Positions 54,669 to 63,396 of a stretch of DNA of 64,000 nt are shown piece after piece; the first letter of the stretch is position 1; each line of letters begins with the position of its first letter. The notes under the pieces are model-generated. The model had not been told where the DNA came from and ran no database searches. It worked only from the letters and a program-made list of their open reading frames with translations. Made by a program: the position numbers and the translations under genes. The stretch is from SHAN690 sp041391765 (GTDB taxonomy: Bacteria > Bacteroidota > Bacteroidia > Flavobacteriales_G > Salibacteraceae), in assembly GCA_041391765.1 (NCBI GenBank), contig JAWKNJ010000017.1:62001-126000 (forward strand), in the 5' to 3' direction.

Positions 54669-55574
54669 ATGTCTGAAGAAAATAAGGGAGGTATCAAAAT
54701 CACAACAATTCTCTTAGTCGTATTAATCTTAACAAACCTCGCCACGCTTTATCTTTTGTATAGCAGTCATCAAGAAAATGTGATGATTGTGGAGCAAAAT
54801 ACGGATCTAACAACGGAGAAAGATGCGTTGACATCGGAGTTAGAACAGATGCTTGCGCGCTATGATTCAGTTGAAACGGACAACGAGGAGATGCGCGCTC
54901 AGATTGAGGAACAACGCGCACAAATCGAAGAGTTATTAGCTCAAGCTGAAAAACATAAGAATGACGCATGGACAATCCACAAACTGAGGAAGGAGGCGGC
55001 CACACTGCGAGATATAATGAAGAGTTATTTGGTGACGATTGATTCTTTGAACACGCTCAACCAAGAGCTAGTGGAGCAGAAAACACATGTTGAGAAACAG
55101 CTCACCACCCAAAAGCAGGAAAATAAGGAACTGAACGAAAAGAATGAACAGCTGAATGAAAAGGTCAAGATCGGCTCAAAGCTCAGAGTTTTGGATTTAG
55201 CCTCTTCTGGGCAGCGCATGAAAAATGGTACTGTAAGTCGGGAAACTGATAGAGCTAAGCGGGTGGACAAGATCAAGACATGCTTCACAATTGACAAGAA
55301 CGAGGTGACCAAACCAGGTAAAAAGCAGGTTTACCTGCGCATCATTGACCCGAGTGGTGAAGTACTTGCTTTTGGACAAACTCAGGATTATATGTTCGAG
55401 TATGAAGGTAAAGAAGGTCTTTATTCTCGAAAGGAAGAAGTCATGTATGACAATGAGGAACTGGATATGTGTCTTTATTGGGATGTGACATCCGAATTGG
55501 CTGAAGGAAAGTATATCGTAGAGGTATATGCGGAAGATTATCTGATGGGAACTACAGAGTTTGAGTTGAAATAG
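54669..55574 (+). CDS. Membrane-anchored coiled-coil protein of unknown function
   Basis: 301 residues. One N-terminal membrane segment (ITTILLVVLILTNLATLYLL, 11-30) is followed by a long heptad-rich coil (about 37-175; EELLAQAEKHK, KQENKELNEKNEQLNEK). A beta-rich C-terminal domain of about 110 residues follows (LRVLDLASSGQRMKNG, FTIDKNEVTKPGKKQVYLRI, YDNEELDMCLYWDV). No enzyme motif was recognised. The layout suggests a periplasmic rod with a binding head. It stands alone between the polysaccharide operon and a convergent outer-membrane gene. Confidence 0.75.
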   Translation: MSEENKGGIKITTILLVVLILTNLATLYLLYSSHQENVMIVEQNTDLTTEKDALTSELEQMLARYDSVETDNEEMRAQIEEQRAQIEELLAQAEKHKNDAWTIHKLRKEAATLRDIMKSYLVTIDSLNTLNQELVEQKTHVEKQLTTQKQENKELNEKNEQLNEKVKIGSKLRVLDLASSGQRMKNGTVSRETDRAKRVDKIKTCFTIDKNEVTKPGKKQVYLRIIDPSGEVLAFGQTQDYMFEYEGKEGLYSRKEEVMYDNEELDMCLYWDVTSELAEGKYIVEVYAEDYLMGTTEFELK

Positions 55575-55575
55575 T

Positions 55576-58500
55576 CTAGAAAAAGGCCCTAGCCTGAACG
55601 CCACCAGTGTGAATCATACGTAATCCCGGTGACTGGCGCCCGTTATAATTTAGGCTCACTTGCAGATTGTTGGAAAGAGTACGTTGGTAGGAAACTCCCC
55701 AAGTAGCATTCAATCCGGGCTGAAGCCCATCGAGCATTTCAAATCCAACTGCACTTTCAATTGAACCGTTGTAGGTGATCTGTATAAGGCTAATGTTTGT
55801 GATAAGACTTCCTTTTTCCGGAGAGCTCAGCGTAAACTCCATACCTCCTTTGGTGGAGTAGGAACGCTCTCCGCCACCGATGTTGAGAAGACTGTCCAAT
55901 CGGTTCCGTTGTTCCTTGTAGTTGTACAGAATACTCAACCTCCATTTTGTTCCGGGCTGCAGACTCAGCTTCGGTTCGATCTCCTGATAGAAAATGTTGT
56001 AGTTCCTAGCACTTAGCGATCCGGCATTTGATGAGGTTATTTTGTTTCCTTGTTCACCGCGAGCTTCCAAACCGAGGAAGTCTGTGAAATTCCATCGAAA
56101 CCCAAGGCCGGTTTTTTCCAATGATCGTGACTCGAAACCAGTGGTCAGGAAGTTTCTGCCTTCCAATCGTTGGTAGTTAACATCAGCACCGAATATGGGA
56201 TGACTCTGGTTGAAGTAAAAAATATTGCGGAGGTTAGAGTTGGTCGACTGCAATACCGTGTCGGCAAGATCAAAAAGGAATGGGTTGAACTGTTCGATCA
56301 ACGGAATTTGGTAGTTTTTTCTGTCCACAGCATAAGAGAACTGGTCACTGAAATGGCTTATGATACGAAAGGCGGCAACAGAGCTTCTGTTCCAGATGGC
56401 TGAAGGGCGAAGGAATAGCGATTGACTAAACTGATTCGTGTAGGACCGGATATATTCATCGGTTGGTACAAAGACCTTTAAATAGTTGGCCGAAGCGATC
56501 TGGTCAGCCTGAACGGCTTGTTCGAATTCGTTCAATTCCTTCTGTCCGTTATCGTTGTAGTCGATATGAATATGCGTTCCTTGCCCAGGGGTGGTTTCCA
56601 AGTAGATGTATTCTTTGCGGTTTTCCAAACCGGAGCCAATTTCATAGAACGTAGAAGAGGTCACACTTCCTTTGAATGCTCGGAAAGTGTATTCAGCCCT
56701 CGAAATAAGCGTGTTCTCCTTTTTTTGTTGAGTCAGCTTTTGGTCTAGGATTTCCAGTGTTCTGTAGTTGACCCGTACCCCCAATTGTGAATTAGTCCAC
56801 TTGCGCAGTTCCATTTGATATCCATATATTTTAGCAAAGGTTGCTTTTGCCAAAATCGATGAATCTTTCAGCCAATCAGTTCGTTCCGCATACGATAGTC
56901 TGTGCAGGTTTTGTGCGCTGTCTTCATTGGTTACAGAGCCTTCCCATTCCCAAAAACGGTAGCTCAAGTTGTTCAGGGTGTCAGCCACTGGATCATAGCG
57001 TTTGTTTTGTTCAAAATCATCCTTGTAGCCCAGTTGAATCCGCCATATTGGCACTGTAACCAAAGAGTTGTGCTGGAAGTAATCGCTCGTCACAAGACTC
57101 CCATTTTGGTTGGTGAGGCTGGCATCATACGAGCCTTTCAGGTGCTTAAATCCGGTGTTCATTCCTATGGAATTTTGAATTCCCTGAAAGTCGTTTCCTG
57201 CATTGAATGACTTGATTCCATAAACTGTCTTGAACACTTTTGAATGGGCGGCTCCCAGCTCCGCTCCCAGAATATTCTGATTATCGTGAATTTTAAGATC
57301 GCGGATGTTCCAGTCGCGATCGAATTCAACTGGACGAAACCGCTCTATTTGTTGAAAGGTGTTCTGAACGAATTCAAAGTCCAGACCTGCAATGGCTCGC
57401 CAGTACCCGTCAATGGGCTGTTCTCCCTTAATGGCGATTTTTGAAGCCATGCCCAGATCATCACTTTTATCGGCTGTGCTGAAGGTGTTGATGTCGTATT
57501 GAGTTCCCGCCCATTCCACGGAAGCCGTGATACCATCTGTGATTTTGTATTCTCCGGAAATGGAGGCCATCTGTCGCGTTTTTGGTGTCACTAGCAAAAC
57601 GACCGGCTCGAAATTACCCTGCGAAACCCCATTAATCGGGGGCACCCATTGATAAATCCTGCCGAAAGCTAGTAGGTCACCTTGTACGTAGTTTCCATTT
57701 CCAAAACCGACCTCAGAAAAGGTTGCCTGAAAGTGAGCTTTGTTTGGGTCAGTGGAATAAATCAAAACGTCTTTGGCTACCAAGCTGTCATCACGCAATG
57801 GGTCATAGTAAACCGTATCTCGTTGTTCATACAACAGTTGATTTTCAGTAAACATGACAGAATCAAGACTAGAGGCAATGGCTTCATCCAAACTGTCACC
57901 AATCGAGCGAAGCACACTTTTTTGTGCATCGGTCAAGTCTTGTTGAAGCGGCTGGTTTTTTGAATCTTGTTCCGAGTACATGCTGAAGTTCAGCTTCATT
58001 TTTTGTGATTCGTAACCGGAACTGGCGTAGATCAGCGAACGAGCATAATTACGGTCAGAGTACTGATATTCAGCCAAAATTCTGCGATCCTTCGTGACGG
58101 GCACTTTAGCCGTAAAGGTCAATTCAGAGGTGTTGTAGTTGATAACATAGTCATTCTCCTGACCGCGCACCAATAGTCGGCCATCGAGATAAATGCGCTC
58201 TGTTCCTGATAGAACAACAATGAATTGTTCTCCTTCAGCACCAGATAGTCTGTACGGGCCTTGATTACCTTCAATTCCCTGAATGGTTTTTCGGGCAAAT
58301 TTGCCTCGAGAAACAGCACCGCTGGCATCAGCGGTGATCACCTTTTGACTGTCTCCTTTTACTGGGAAGTACACTCCCTCGTAACGCCCACCTTGTAGTT
58401 TTTTGTTGAACCGCATGAAGTAACCATCATCATGCTCCACCTGAAAGTCCCCGGCCGTGATTCGATTATTGTCATCGTAAATTTGGATATAAACCTGATC

Positions 58501-59109
58501 GAAATCCTGCAGCTGTTGAGTGTTTCCATCAGGCTGAATCGGAATATTGTCGTCAGCGATAGCCGCCAGCATGCTAAACCGATCATTTAAATGTCCACTC
58601 AATTGAAGGTTCAGGCTGGAATTTACACTTAGGTTCTGATTGTTGCCGACCGTAATTCCTCGAGATACACTACCTCTTTTTTCCAGATCCCCAAGGTCTA
58701 ATCCTGAAATCACCTGATTAGGATTATCGGATCGAAATGGATTATAAACCCTATTTGGCTCGGTGATGAGCGAAAGCTCTTTATGACGATATGGTTCCGA
58801 AAAATTAAAAGGAAAGGATTCAAAAGAGCATTCGATTTCAATAGGATAGGTTATTGATGCGTCCGTAACTAATAAAGTTCCAGATGCGAAATCCACGATA
58901 TATTGGTTGGTGTTTAAACCAATGATTTTAAAGGATTCAGGCACGATGCTAAGCGAATCCAGCTGAGTTGTATCCCGGGTTATCGTGATTTTTCTCGTCA
59001 CACTGTCCGAGATCTGAGCATGTCCCAAAACGGCCATGTGCATGAAAAGTACCCCAGCAATAAACGAAGGAAATATGCGCAGTATTGAACTCACCGGAGG
59101 TTTTATCAA
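55576..59109 (-). CDS. Large outer-membrane beta-barrel-like protein of unknown function
   Basis: 1177 residues. Signal peptide to about residue 31 (LGHAQ). The N-terminal 330 residues are soluble-like (GSVSRGITVGNNQNLSVNS, DFQVEHDDGYF, GAEGEQFIVVLSGTERIYLDGR). The rest is a long series of short amphipathic strands with alternating aromatics, as in a large barrel, ending in ARAFF with the C-terminal Phe typical of outer-membrane proteins. I know this type as a conserved hypothetical of Bacteroidota, without assigned function. It converges with the coiled-coil gene one base apart. Confidence 0.72.
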   Translation of the reverse strand: MIKPPVSSILRIFPSFIAGVLFMHMAVLGHAQISDSVTRKITITRDTTQLDSLSIVPESFKIIGLNTNQYIVDFASGTLLVTDASITYPIEIECSFESFPFNFSEPYRHKELSLITEPNRVYNPFRSDNPNQVISGLDLGDLEKRGSVSRGITVGNNQNLSVNSSLNLQLSGHLNDRFSMLAAIADDNIPIQPDGNTQQLQDFDQVYIQIYDDNNRITAGDFQVEHDDGYFMRFNKKLQGGRYEGVYFPVKGDSQKVITADASGAVSRGKFARKTIQGIEGNQGPYRLSGAEGEQFIVVLSGTERIYLDGRLLVRGQENDYVINYNTSELTFTAKVPVTKDRRILAEYQYSDRNYARSLIYASSGYESQKMKLNFSMYSEQDSKNQPLQQDLTDAQKSVLRSIGDSLDEAIASSLDSVMFTENQLLYEQRDTVYYDPLRDDSLVAKDVLIYSTDPNKAHFQATFSEVGFGNGNYVQGDLLAFGRIYQWVPPINGVSQGNFEPVVLLVTPKTRQMASISGEYKITDGITASVEWAGTQYDINTFSTADKSDDLGMASKIAIKGEQPIDGYWRAIAGLDFEFVQNTFQQIERFRPVEFDRDWNIRDLKIHDNQNILGAELGAAHSKVFKTVYGIKSFNAGNDFQGIQNSIGMNTGFKHLKGSYDASLTNQNGSLVTSDYFQHNSLVTVPIWRIQLGYKDDFEQNKRYDPVADTLNNLSYRFWEWEGSVTNEDSAQNLHRLSYAERTDWLKDSSILAKATFAKIYGYQMELRKWTNSQLGVRVNYRTLEILDQKLTQQKKENTLISRAEYTFRAFKGSVTSSTFYEIGSGLENRKEYIYLETTPGQGTHIHIDYNDNGQKELNEFEQAVQADQIASANYLKVFVPTDEYIRSYTNQFSQSLFLRPSAIWNRSSVAAFRIISHFSDQFSYAVDRKNYQIPLIEQFNPFLFDLADTVLQSTNSNLRNIFYFNQSHPIFGADVNYQRLEGRNFLTTGFESRSLEKTGLGFRWNFTDFLGLEARGEQGNKITSSNAGSLSARNYNIFYQEIEPKLSLQPGTKWRLSILYNYKEQRNRLDSLLNIGGGERSYSTKGGMEFTLSSPEKGSLITNISLIQITYNGSIESAVGFEMLDGLQPGLNATWGVSYQRTLSNNLQVSLNYNGRQSPGLRMIHTGGVQARAFF

Positions 59110-59167
59110 AGGGGGCTAAATGTCAGAAACAATGGGAATTCCACTCTCAAAAGTCTCAAACATCTAC

Positions 59168-59197
59168 TTTTAAGAAGATATCCGAAACTTACCATTG
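59168..59197 (+). promoter_or_regulatory. Possible promoter for the peptide-binding lipoprotein gene
   Basis: TTTT at 59168-59171 and TACCATTG at 59190-59197 (one mismatch to TAnnTTTG), spaced by 18 bases. The gene ATG is at 59257. Confidence 0.3.
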
Positions 59198-59256
59198 AGG
59201 ATTGCGTATTGTGCAAGCATAATCAACGACAACCCTTCTATTCTATTTTGATTGTT

Positions 59257-60978
59257 ATGCAGACCTTCATTCGACACGTCATCGTTGCTATTGCAATAAC
59301 TACCGTTTCAGGTTGTGGATCGGATTCGAATTCACAGAAAGAGCTCGCACTTGGTGGAATTGAATTAGGTGGTGTATTCAGACTGAACGAGGTGCATGAT
59401 GTTCGAAGTCTATATCCGTTGGAAATTACGGAATCTACAGGTTATCGCATTGCAAGCCAAGTGTATCAAGGGCTCGTCAAGTTCGATCAGAGAACACTGG
59501 AGATAGAGCCTGCTTTGGCAGAGCGATGGGAGTCAAATACCGATGCTACCGAATGGACTTTTTTCTTGCGCAAAGGCGTAAAATTTCATGATGACCCGTG
59601 CTTTCCTGAGGGAAAGGGCCGTGAAATGACGGCAAACGATGTGAAGTGGTGCACGGAACAACTCTGTGCGCCAACAGCCGCTAATCAAATGTTTTGGCTG
59701 ATTGACGGAAGGCTAAAGGGAGCGCAGGAATTTTATAATGCAGGAGCAACAGGTAGCATATCAGGAATGGAAGTGCTAGACGATTATACGATTAAATTCA
59801 AGTTGGAGTACCCAATGTCAGGACTACTTCAGATATTGGCTCATAACGCCTTCTTTGTTTACCCTCAAGAAGCATTTAATCACTATGGAAAGGGCATGAG
59901 TACACATGCCGTTGGAACAGGTCCATTTAAACTGGAGCTGTTCAAGCCGGGCGAGGTTTGTGTTTTAAGAAAGAATCAGAACTACTACGGACATGACATG
60001 CACGGTAATCAGCTACCTTATTTGGATGCTATTCAAATATCATTCGTGAAAGACAAGAAGAGTGAGCTGCTAATGTTCAAGAACAAGGAGTTGGATATGA
60101 TTTTTACCTTCCCTATTGAAATGTATGCGGATGTTTTGACAAGTCTTAATGATGCCACCATGGGCCGAAATCAGGACTTTGAACCACAGGTTACTCCTTC
60201 GATGAGTATTCATTATTGTGCACTGCAGCATCAAAGCAATGTGTTCAAGGATGGGCGCGTTCGCAGGGCTTTCAACATGGCAGTGGACAAAGAATCTATC
60301 GTGAATCATACGCTTCAAGGAGAAGGTTCCCCGGGGATTTATGGAGTAATTCCTCCGGCTTTCACAAAATATGATCAAAGCAAAGTAAACCGGACGGAGT
60401 ATAATCCTGAAATGGCCAGAACTTTGTTCGCGCAGGCTGGATATCCTGACGGAAAAGGCTTCCCCGAAATAACGATGCAATTGTCGAGCGGAGGAACAAA
60501 CTATGAGCTTGTTGCCCAGGTTTTAGTCTCTATGCTTCATGAGAATTTGGGAGTGAACATTAAACTTCAGGTGCTTCCCATAGCCCAATTGCTAGATAAT
60601 GCGGAAACTGGAAAGGCGACCATGTGGTATGATGGATGGTTGGCGGATTACCCTGATCCAGAGAACTTTTTGCGTCTTTTTGTGTCCAACGAGTCAGACA
60701 CTGTTCAGAGGGCGTACCTGAACAGCGTCAGGTATAGCAACCCGTTATATGATAGCCTGTACTATGATGCCATTCGAGAAACAGATGAAACGCAACGCTA
60801 CGAGATTTACAGAAGCATGGATCAAATGCTGATTCACGATGCGGTTATCATTCCGATCTATTACGAAGAGTTCACTCGCCTGATACCAGCGAGAGTCAAG
60901 AACTTTCCTCAAAACAGTATAGAGCACCGAGATTTTTCGGAAGTGTGGATTTCCACACTCGATGAGCCGGAGGCATAA
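59257..60978 (+). CDS. ABC transporter peptide-binding lipoprotein (SBP family 5)
   Basis: 573 residues from the ATG at 59257, which gives a signal peptide with lipobox VSGC (Cys20); the longer frame starts in the promoter region. Family 5 features: GGVFRLNEVHDVRSLYP, YQGLVKFD, LAERWESNTDATEWTFFLRKGVKFHDDP, TANDVKW, YDGWLADYPDPENFLRLF and a C-terminal IIPIYYEEF. It binds peptides or similar ligands for import. No permease or ATPase gene is next to it, so it is an orphan here. Confidence 0.9.
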   Translation: MQTFIRHVIVAIAITTVSGCGSDSNSQKELALGGIELGGVFRLNEVHDVRSLYPLEITESTGYRIASQVYQGLVKFDQRTLEIEPALAERWESNTDATEWTFFLRKGVKFHDDPCFPEGKGREMTANDVKWCTEQLCAPTAANQMFWLIDGRLKGAQEFYNAGATGSISGMEVLDDYTIKFKLEYPMSGLLQILAHNAFFVYPQEAFNHYGKGMSTHAVGTGPFKLELFKPGEVCVLRKNQNYYGHDMHGNQLPYLDAIQISFVKDKKSELLMFKNKELDMIFTFPIEMYADVLTSLNDATMGRNQDFEPQVTPSMSIHYCALQHQSNVFKDGRVRRAFNMAVDKESIVNHTLQGEGSPGIYGVIPPAFTKYDQSKVNRTEYNPEMARTLFAQAGYPDGKGFPEITMQLSSGGTNYELVAQVLVSMLHENLGVNIKLQVLPIAQLLDNAETGKATMWYDGWLADYPDPENFLRLFVSNESDTVQRAYLNSVRYSNPLYDSLYYDAIRETDETQRYEIYRSMDQMLIHDAVIIPIYYEEFTRLIPARVKNFPQNSIEHRDFSEVWISTLDEPEA

Positions 60979-61037
60979 CGAAACAAGCACTGTTTATAAG
61001 TCGCTCATTCTCGCTTCATGCTGGCGATAACGCAGAA

Positions 61038-61045
61038 TAGTTTTG
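61038..61045 (+). promoter_or_regulatory. -7 box before the OmpA-like gene
   Basis: TAGTTTTG fits TAnnTTTG, 23 bases before the ATG at 61068. A -33 TTG is not evident. Confidence 0.4.
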
Positions 61046-61067
61046 TCCTTTACTAAATGCGTTCGAT

Positions 61068-62063
61068 ATGAGAAGATTGATATTCCCGCTATTCATGGTA
61101 TTGGCCGCGGCCTCATGTGTTCCATCAAAGCAATACAATGATCTTAAAGCTTCGCAGGAGAAATGCGAAACGGAGCGCCAGGACCTTGTGTCAAAAAACC
61201 GCTCACTTTCTGCTGAAAACGATGAGTTGAAAGCAGATATCAAACGACTCACAAGAATGTCCGAAGAGTTAAAATCTGACACTTCGAGAATCAATCAGAG
61301 CGCAAGACAAGCTCGACTAGAGCAGGAAAGGCTCACAAAGTTGAATTCGGATATTATGGCCAAACTCGAATCTGCAAAGGCTTCAGGAAATGAAGAAAAC
61401 CGAAAACTGGTGGAAGTTCTCAGGCAAACCCAGGAAGACTTATTGAGACGAGAAGATAAGCTTCGAGAGCTGGAGCGACAGTTGAACGCGAAAGAGAAAA
61501 GACTTAGCGACCTAGAATCAGAATTAAGAGAAAGAGAAGCAAGAGTGAAAGAATTGGAAGATTTAATTGCACAGAAGGACGAGGCTGTGCGTGCCTTGAA
61601 AGAGCGTATTGCCGAGGCGCTGCTTGGGTTTAAGGATAAAGGATTGACCGTAGAACAGAAGAACGGAAAAATCTACGTGAGCTTGGAGGCTAAACTGCTC
61701 TTCCCAAGCGGAAGTACGGTGGTAAATGAAGAAGGAAAAAAGGCATTGGTTGATTTAGCCAGCGTGGTTAAAGATGAAAAAGACATCACAATATTAGTGG
61801 AAGGTCATACAGATACAGATCCATTTAATGGGGGTGGCGCCATCAAGGACAACTGGGATCTGAGCGTAATGCGGGCGACATCGGTGGTTAAGATCATGAC
61901 TGCCGAAGGCAAGATGGACCCAAAAATGTTGACAGCAGCGGGCCGAGGTGAGTTTGTGCCTGTGGCTGAGAACAACACTCCAGAAGGCAAAGCCAAGAAC
62001 CGAAGGATTGAAATAATCCTCACTCCTAATCTAGACGAACTATTCCAGATTATTAATGAGTAG
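61068..62063 (+). CDS. OmpA-family lipoprotein with long coiled coil
   Basis: 331 residues. Lipobox LAAASC (Cys17). A long charged coiled coil fills 25-190 (RREDKLRELERQLNAKEKRL). The OmpA C-terminal peptidoglycan-binding domain follows: LFPSGSTVVNEEGKKAL, LVEGHTDTDPF, NWDLSVMRATSVV, GRGEFVPV and NRRIEI, including the Asp and Arg that hold diaminopimelate. It links the outer membrane to the cell wall. Single-gene unit upstream of tyrS. Confidence 0.92.
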   Translation: MRRLIFPLFMVLAAASCVPSKQYNDLKASQEKCETERQDLVSKNRSLSAENDELKADIKRLTRMSEELKSDTSRINQSARQARLEQERLTKLNSDIMAKLESAKASGNEENRKLVEVLRQTQEDLLRREDKLRELERQLNAKEKRLSDLESELREREARVKELEDLIAQKDEAVRALKERIAEALLGFKDKGLTVEQKNGKIYVSLEAKLLFPSGSTVVNEEGKKALVDLASVVKDEKDITILVEGHTDTDPFNGGGAIKDNWDLSVMRATSVVKIMTAEGKMDPKMLTAAGRGEFVPVAENNTPEGKAKNRRIEIILTPNLDELFQIINE

Positions 62064-62107
62064 AATCAACGGGTAAGGCATAGCGTATAAGGCTATTTTT
62101 GCTCGCT

Positions 62108-63394
62108 ATGGCGAATGCAGCGAAGAACTTTGTAGAGGAATTAAAATGGCGTGGAATGATCCACGACATGACACCCGGAACCGAAGAATTATTCAAGAAC
62201 CCCGGAGTTAAGGGATATGTTGGATTCGACCCGACCGCTGATTCTCTGGGAATCGGTAACATGGTGCCGGTGATGATGCTGACTCACTTTCAGCGATGTG
62301 GTAACAAACCTATTGCATTGGTTGGCGGTGCCACAGGCATGGTGGGTGACCCTAGCGGAAAGTCCTCTGAGCGAAATCTATTGAGCTTGGAGCAAATTGA
62401 ACACAATGTCAATTCGCAGCGAAAACAGTTAGAGAAGTTCCTCGATTTTGAGGGAGAAAACGCAGCCTCCATTGTCAACAACATCGATTGGTTCAAGGAT
62501 TTTGGCTTTCTGGAGTTTATCCGTGATGTCGGCAAGCACATCAGTGTGAATTACATGATGGCTAAGGATTCTGTCAAGAATCGATTAGAAACGGGAATGT
62601 CATTCACCGAGTTCAGCTACCAGTTGATTCAGGGCTATGACTTCTATCACTTGTGGAAACATCACGGGTGTCAAATCCAAATGGGCGGAAGCGATCAGTG
62701 GGGAAACATTACCACCGGAACCGAATTGATCAGACGAATGGAAGGGGGCGAGGCGAGCGCATTAACGACACCACTGATCAAGAAGGCAGATGGAACAAAG
62801 TTCGGTAAGTCCGAAGGCGGTAACGTTTGGCTAGATCCAAATAGAACATCGCCATATAAATTCTATCAGTTTTTGCTCAACACAGCCGATGCAGATGTGA
62901 GCACATATATGCGCGTATTTTCAGTGAAGGGTCAAGAGGAGATTGAAGCACTTGAAAGTGAACACAACGCTGCTCCACACCTGCGTGTTATGCAAAAGGC
63001 ATTAGCAGAAGAATTGACCGCAAGAGTTCATTCTCAAGAAGATGTTATCAGAGCAATGGACGCCAGTGAGGTGCTGTTCGGTAAAGCGACAAGTGAATCA
63101 CTTAAGAGCCTAGATGAAGTAACGATATTGGACGTTTTTGAAGGGGTTCCGCAAGCCATGGTGTCCAAATCGGCAATAGAGTCAGGCTGTAACATTGTCG
63201 AACTGCTCGTGGAACGAACGGGTTTCCTTGCTTCTAATGGTGAGGCAAGACGAGCACTTAAGGAGAGTAGTATTTCAGTGAACAAGGAGAAAGTTGGGGA
63301 TGAATTTTCAACCTCGTCCACAGACCTCATCAGCGGGAAGTATTTATTGCTTCAGCGGGGTAAGAAGAATTACTTTCTGGTAATTGCCGAGTAG
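62108..63394 (+). CDS. tyrS: Tyrosyl-tRNA synthetase
   Basis: 428 residues from the ATG at 62108; the frame extends three codons further. Class I features: GFDPTADSLGIGN (HIGH equivalent), GGATGMVGDPSGKS, the tyrosine-binding YQLIQGYDFYHL, QMGGSDQWGN and GTKFGKSEGGNVWLD (KMSKS equivalent). The C-terminal S4-like RNA-binding region covers the last 70 residues (NGEARRALKESSISVN). Charges tRNA-Tyr. A TATTTTTG at 62094-62101 sits directly before the start. Confidence 0.95.
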   Translation: MANAAKNFVEELKWRGMIHDMTPGTEELFKNPGVKGYVGFDPTADSLGIGNMVPVMMLTHFQRCGNKPIALVGGATGMVGDPSGKSSERNLLSLEQIEHNVNSQRKQLEKFLDFEGENAASIVNNIDWFKDFGFLEFIRDVGKHISVNYMMAKDSVKNRLETGMSFTEFSYQLIQGYDFYHLWKHHGCQIQMGGSDQWGNITTGTELIRRMEGGEASALTTPLIKKADGTKFGKSEGGNVWLDPNRTSPYKFYQFLLNTADADVSTYMRVFSVKGQEEIEALESEHNAAPHLRVMQKALAEELTARVHSQEDVIRAMDASEVLFGKATSESLKSLDEVTILDVFEGVPQAMVSKSAIESGCNIVELLVERTGFLASNGEARRALKESSISVNKEKVGDEFSTSSTDLISGKYLLLQRGKKNYFLVIAE

Positions 63395-63396
63395 CT

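Noticed and set aside
62094..62101. tyrS promoter (TATTTTTG)
   Set aside because: It fits the -7 consensus but lies seven bases before the ATG and has no TTG -33 element, so it would give a leaderless transcript; left out of the features.
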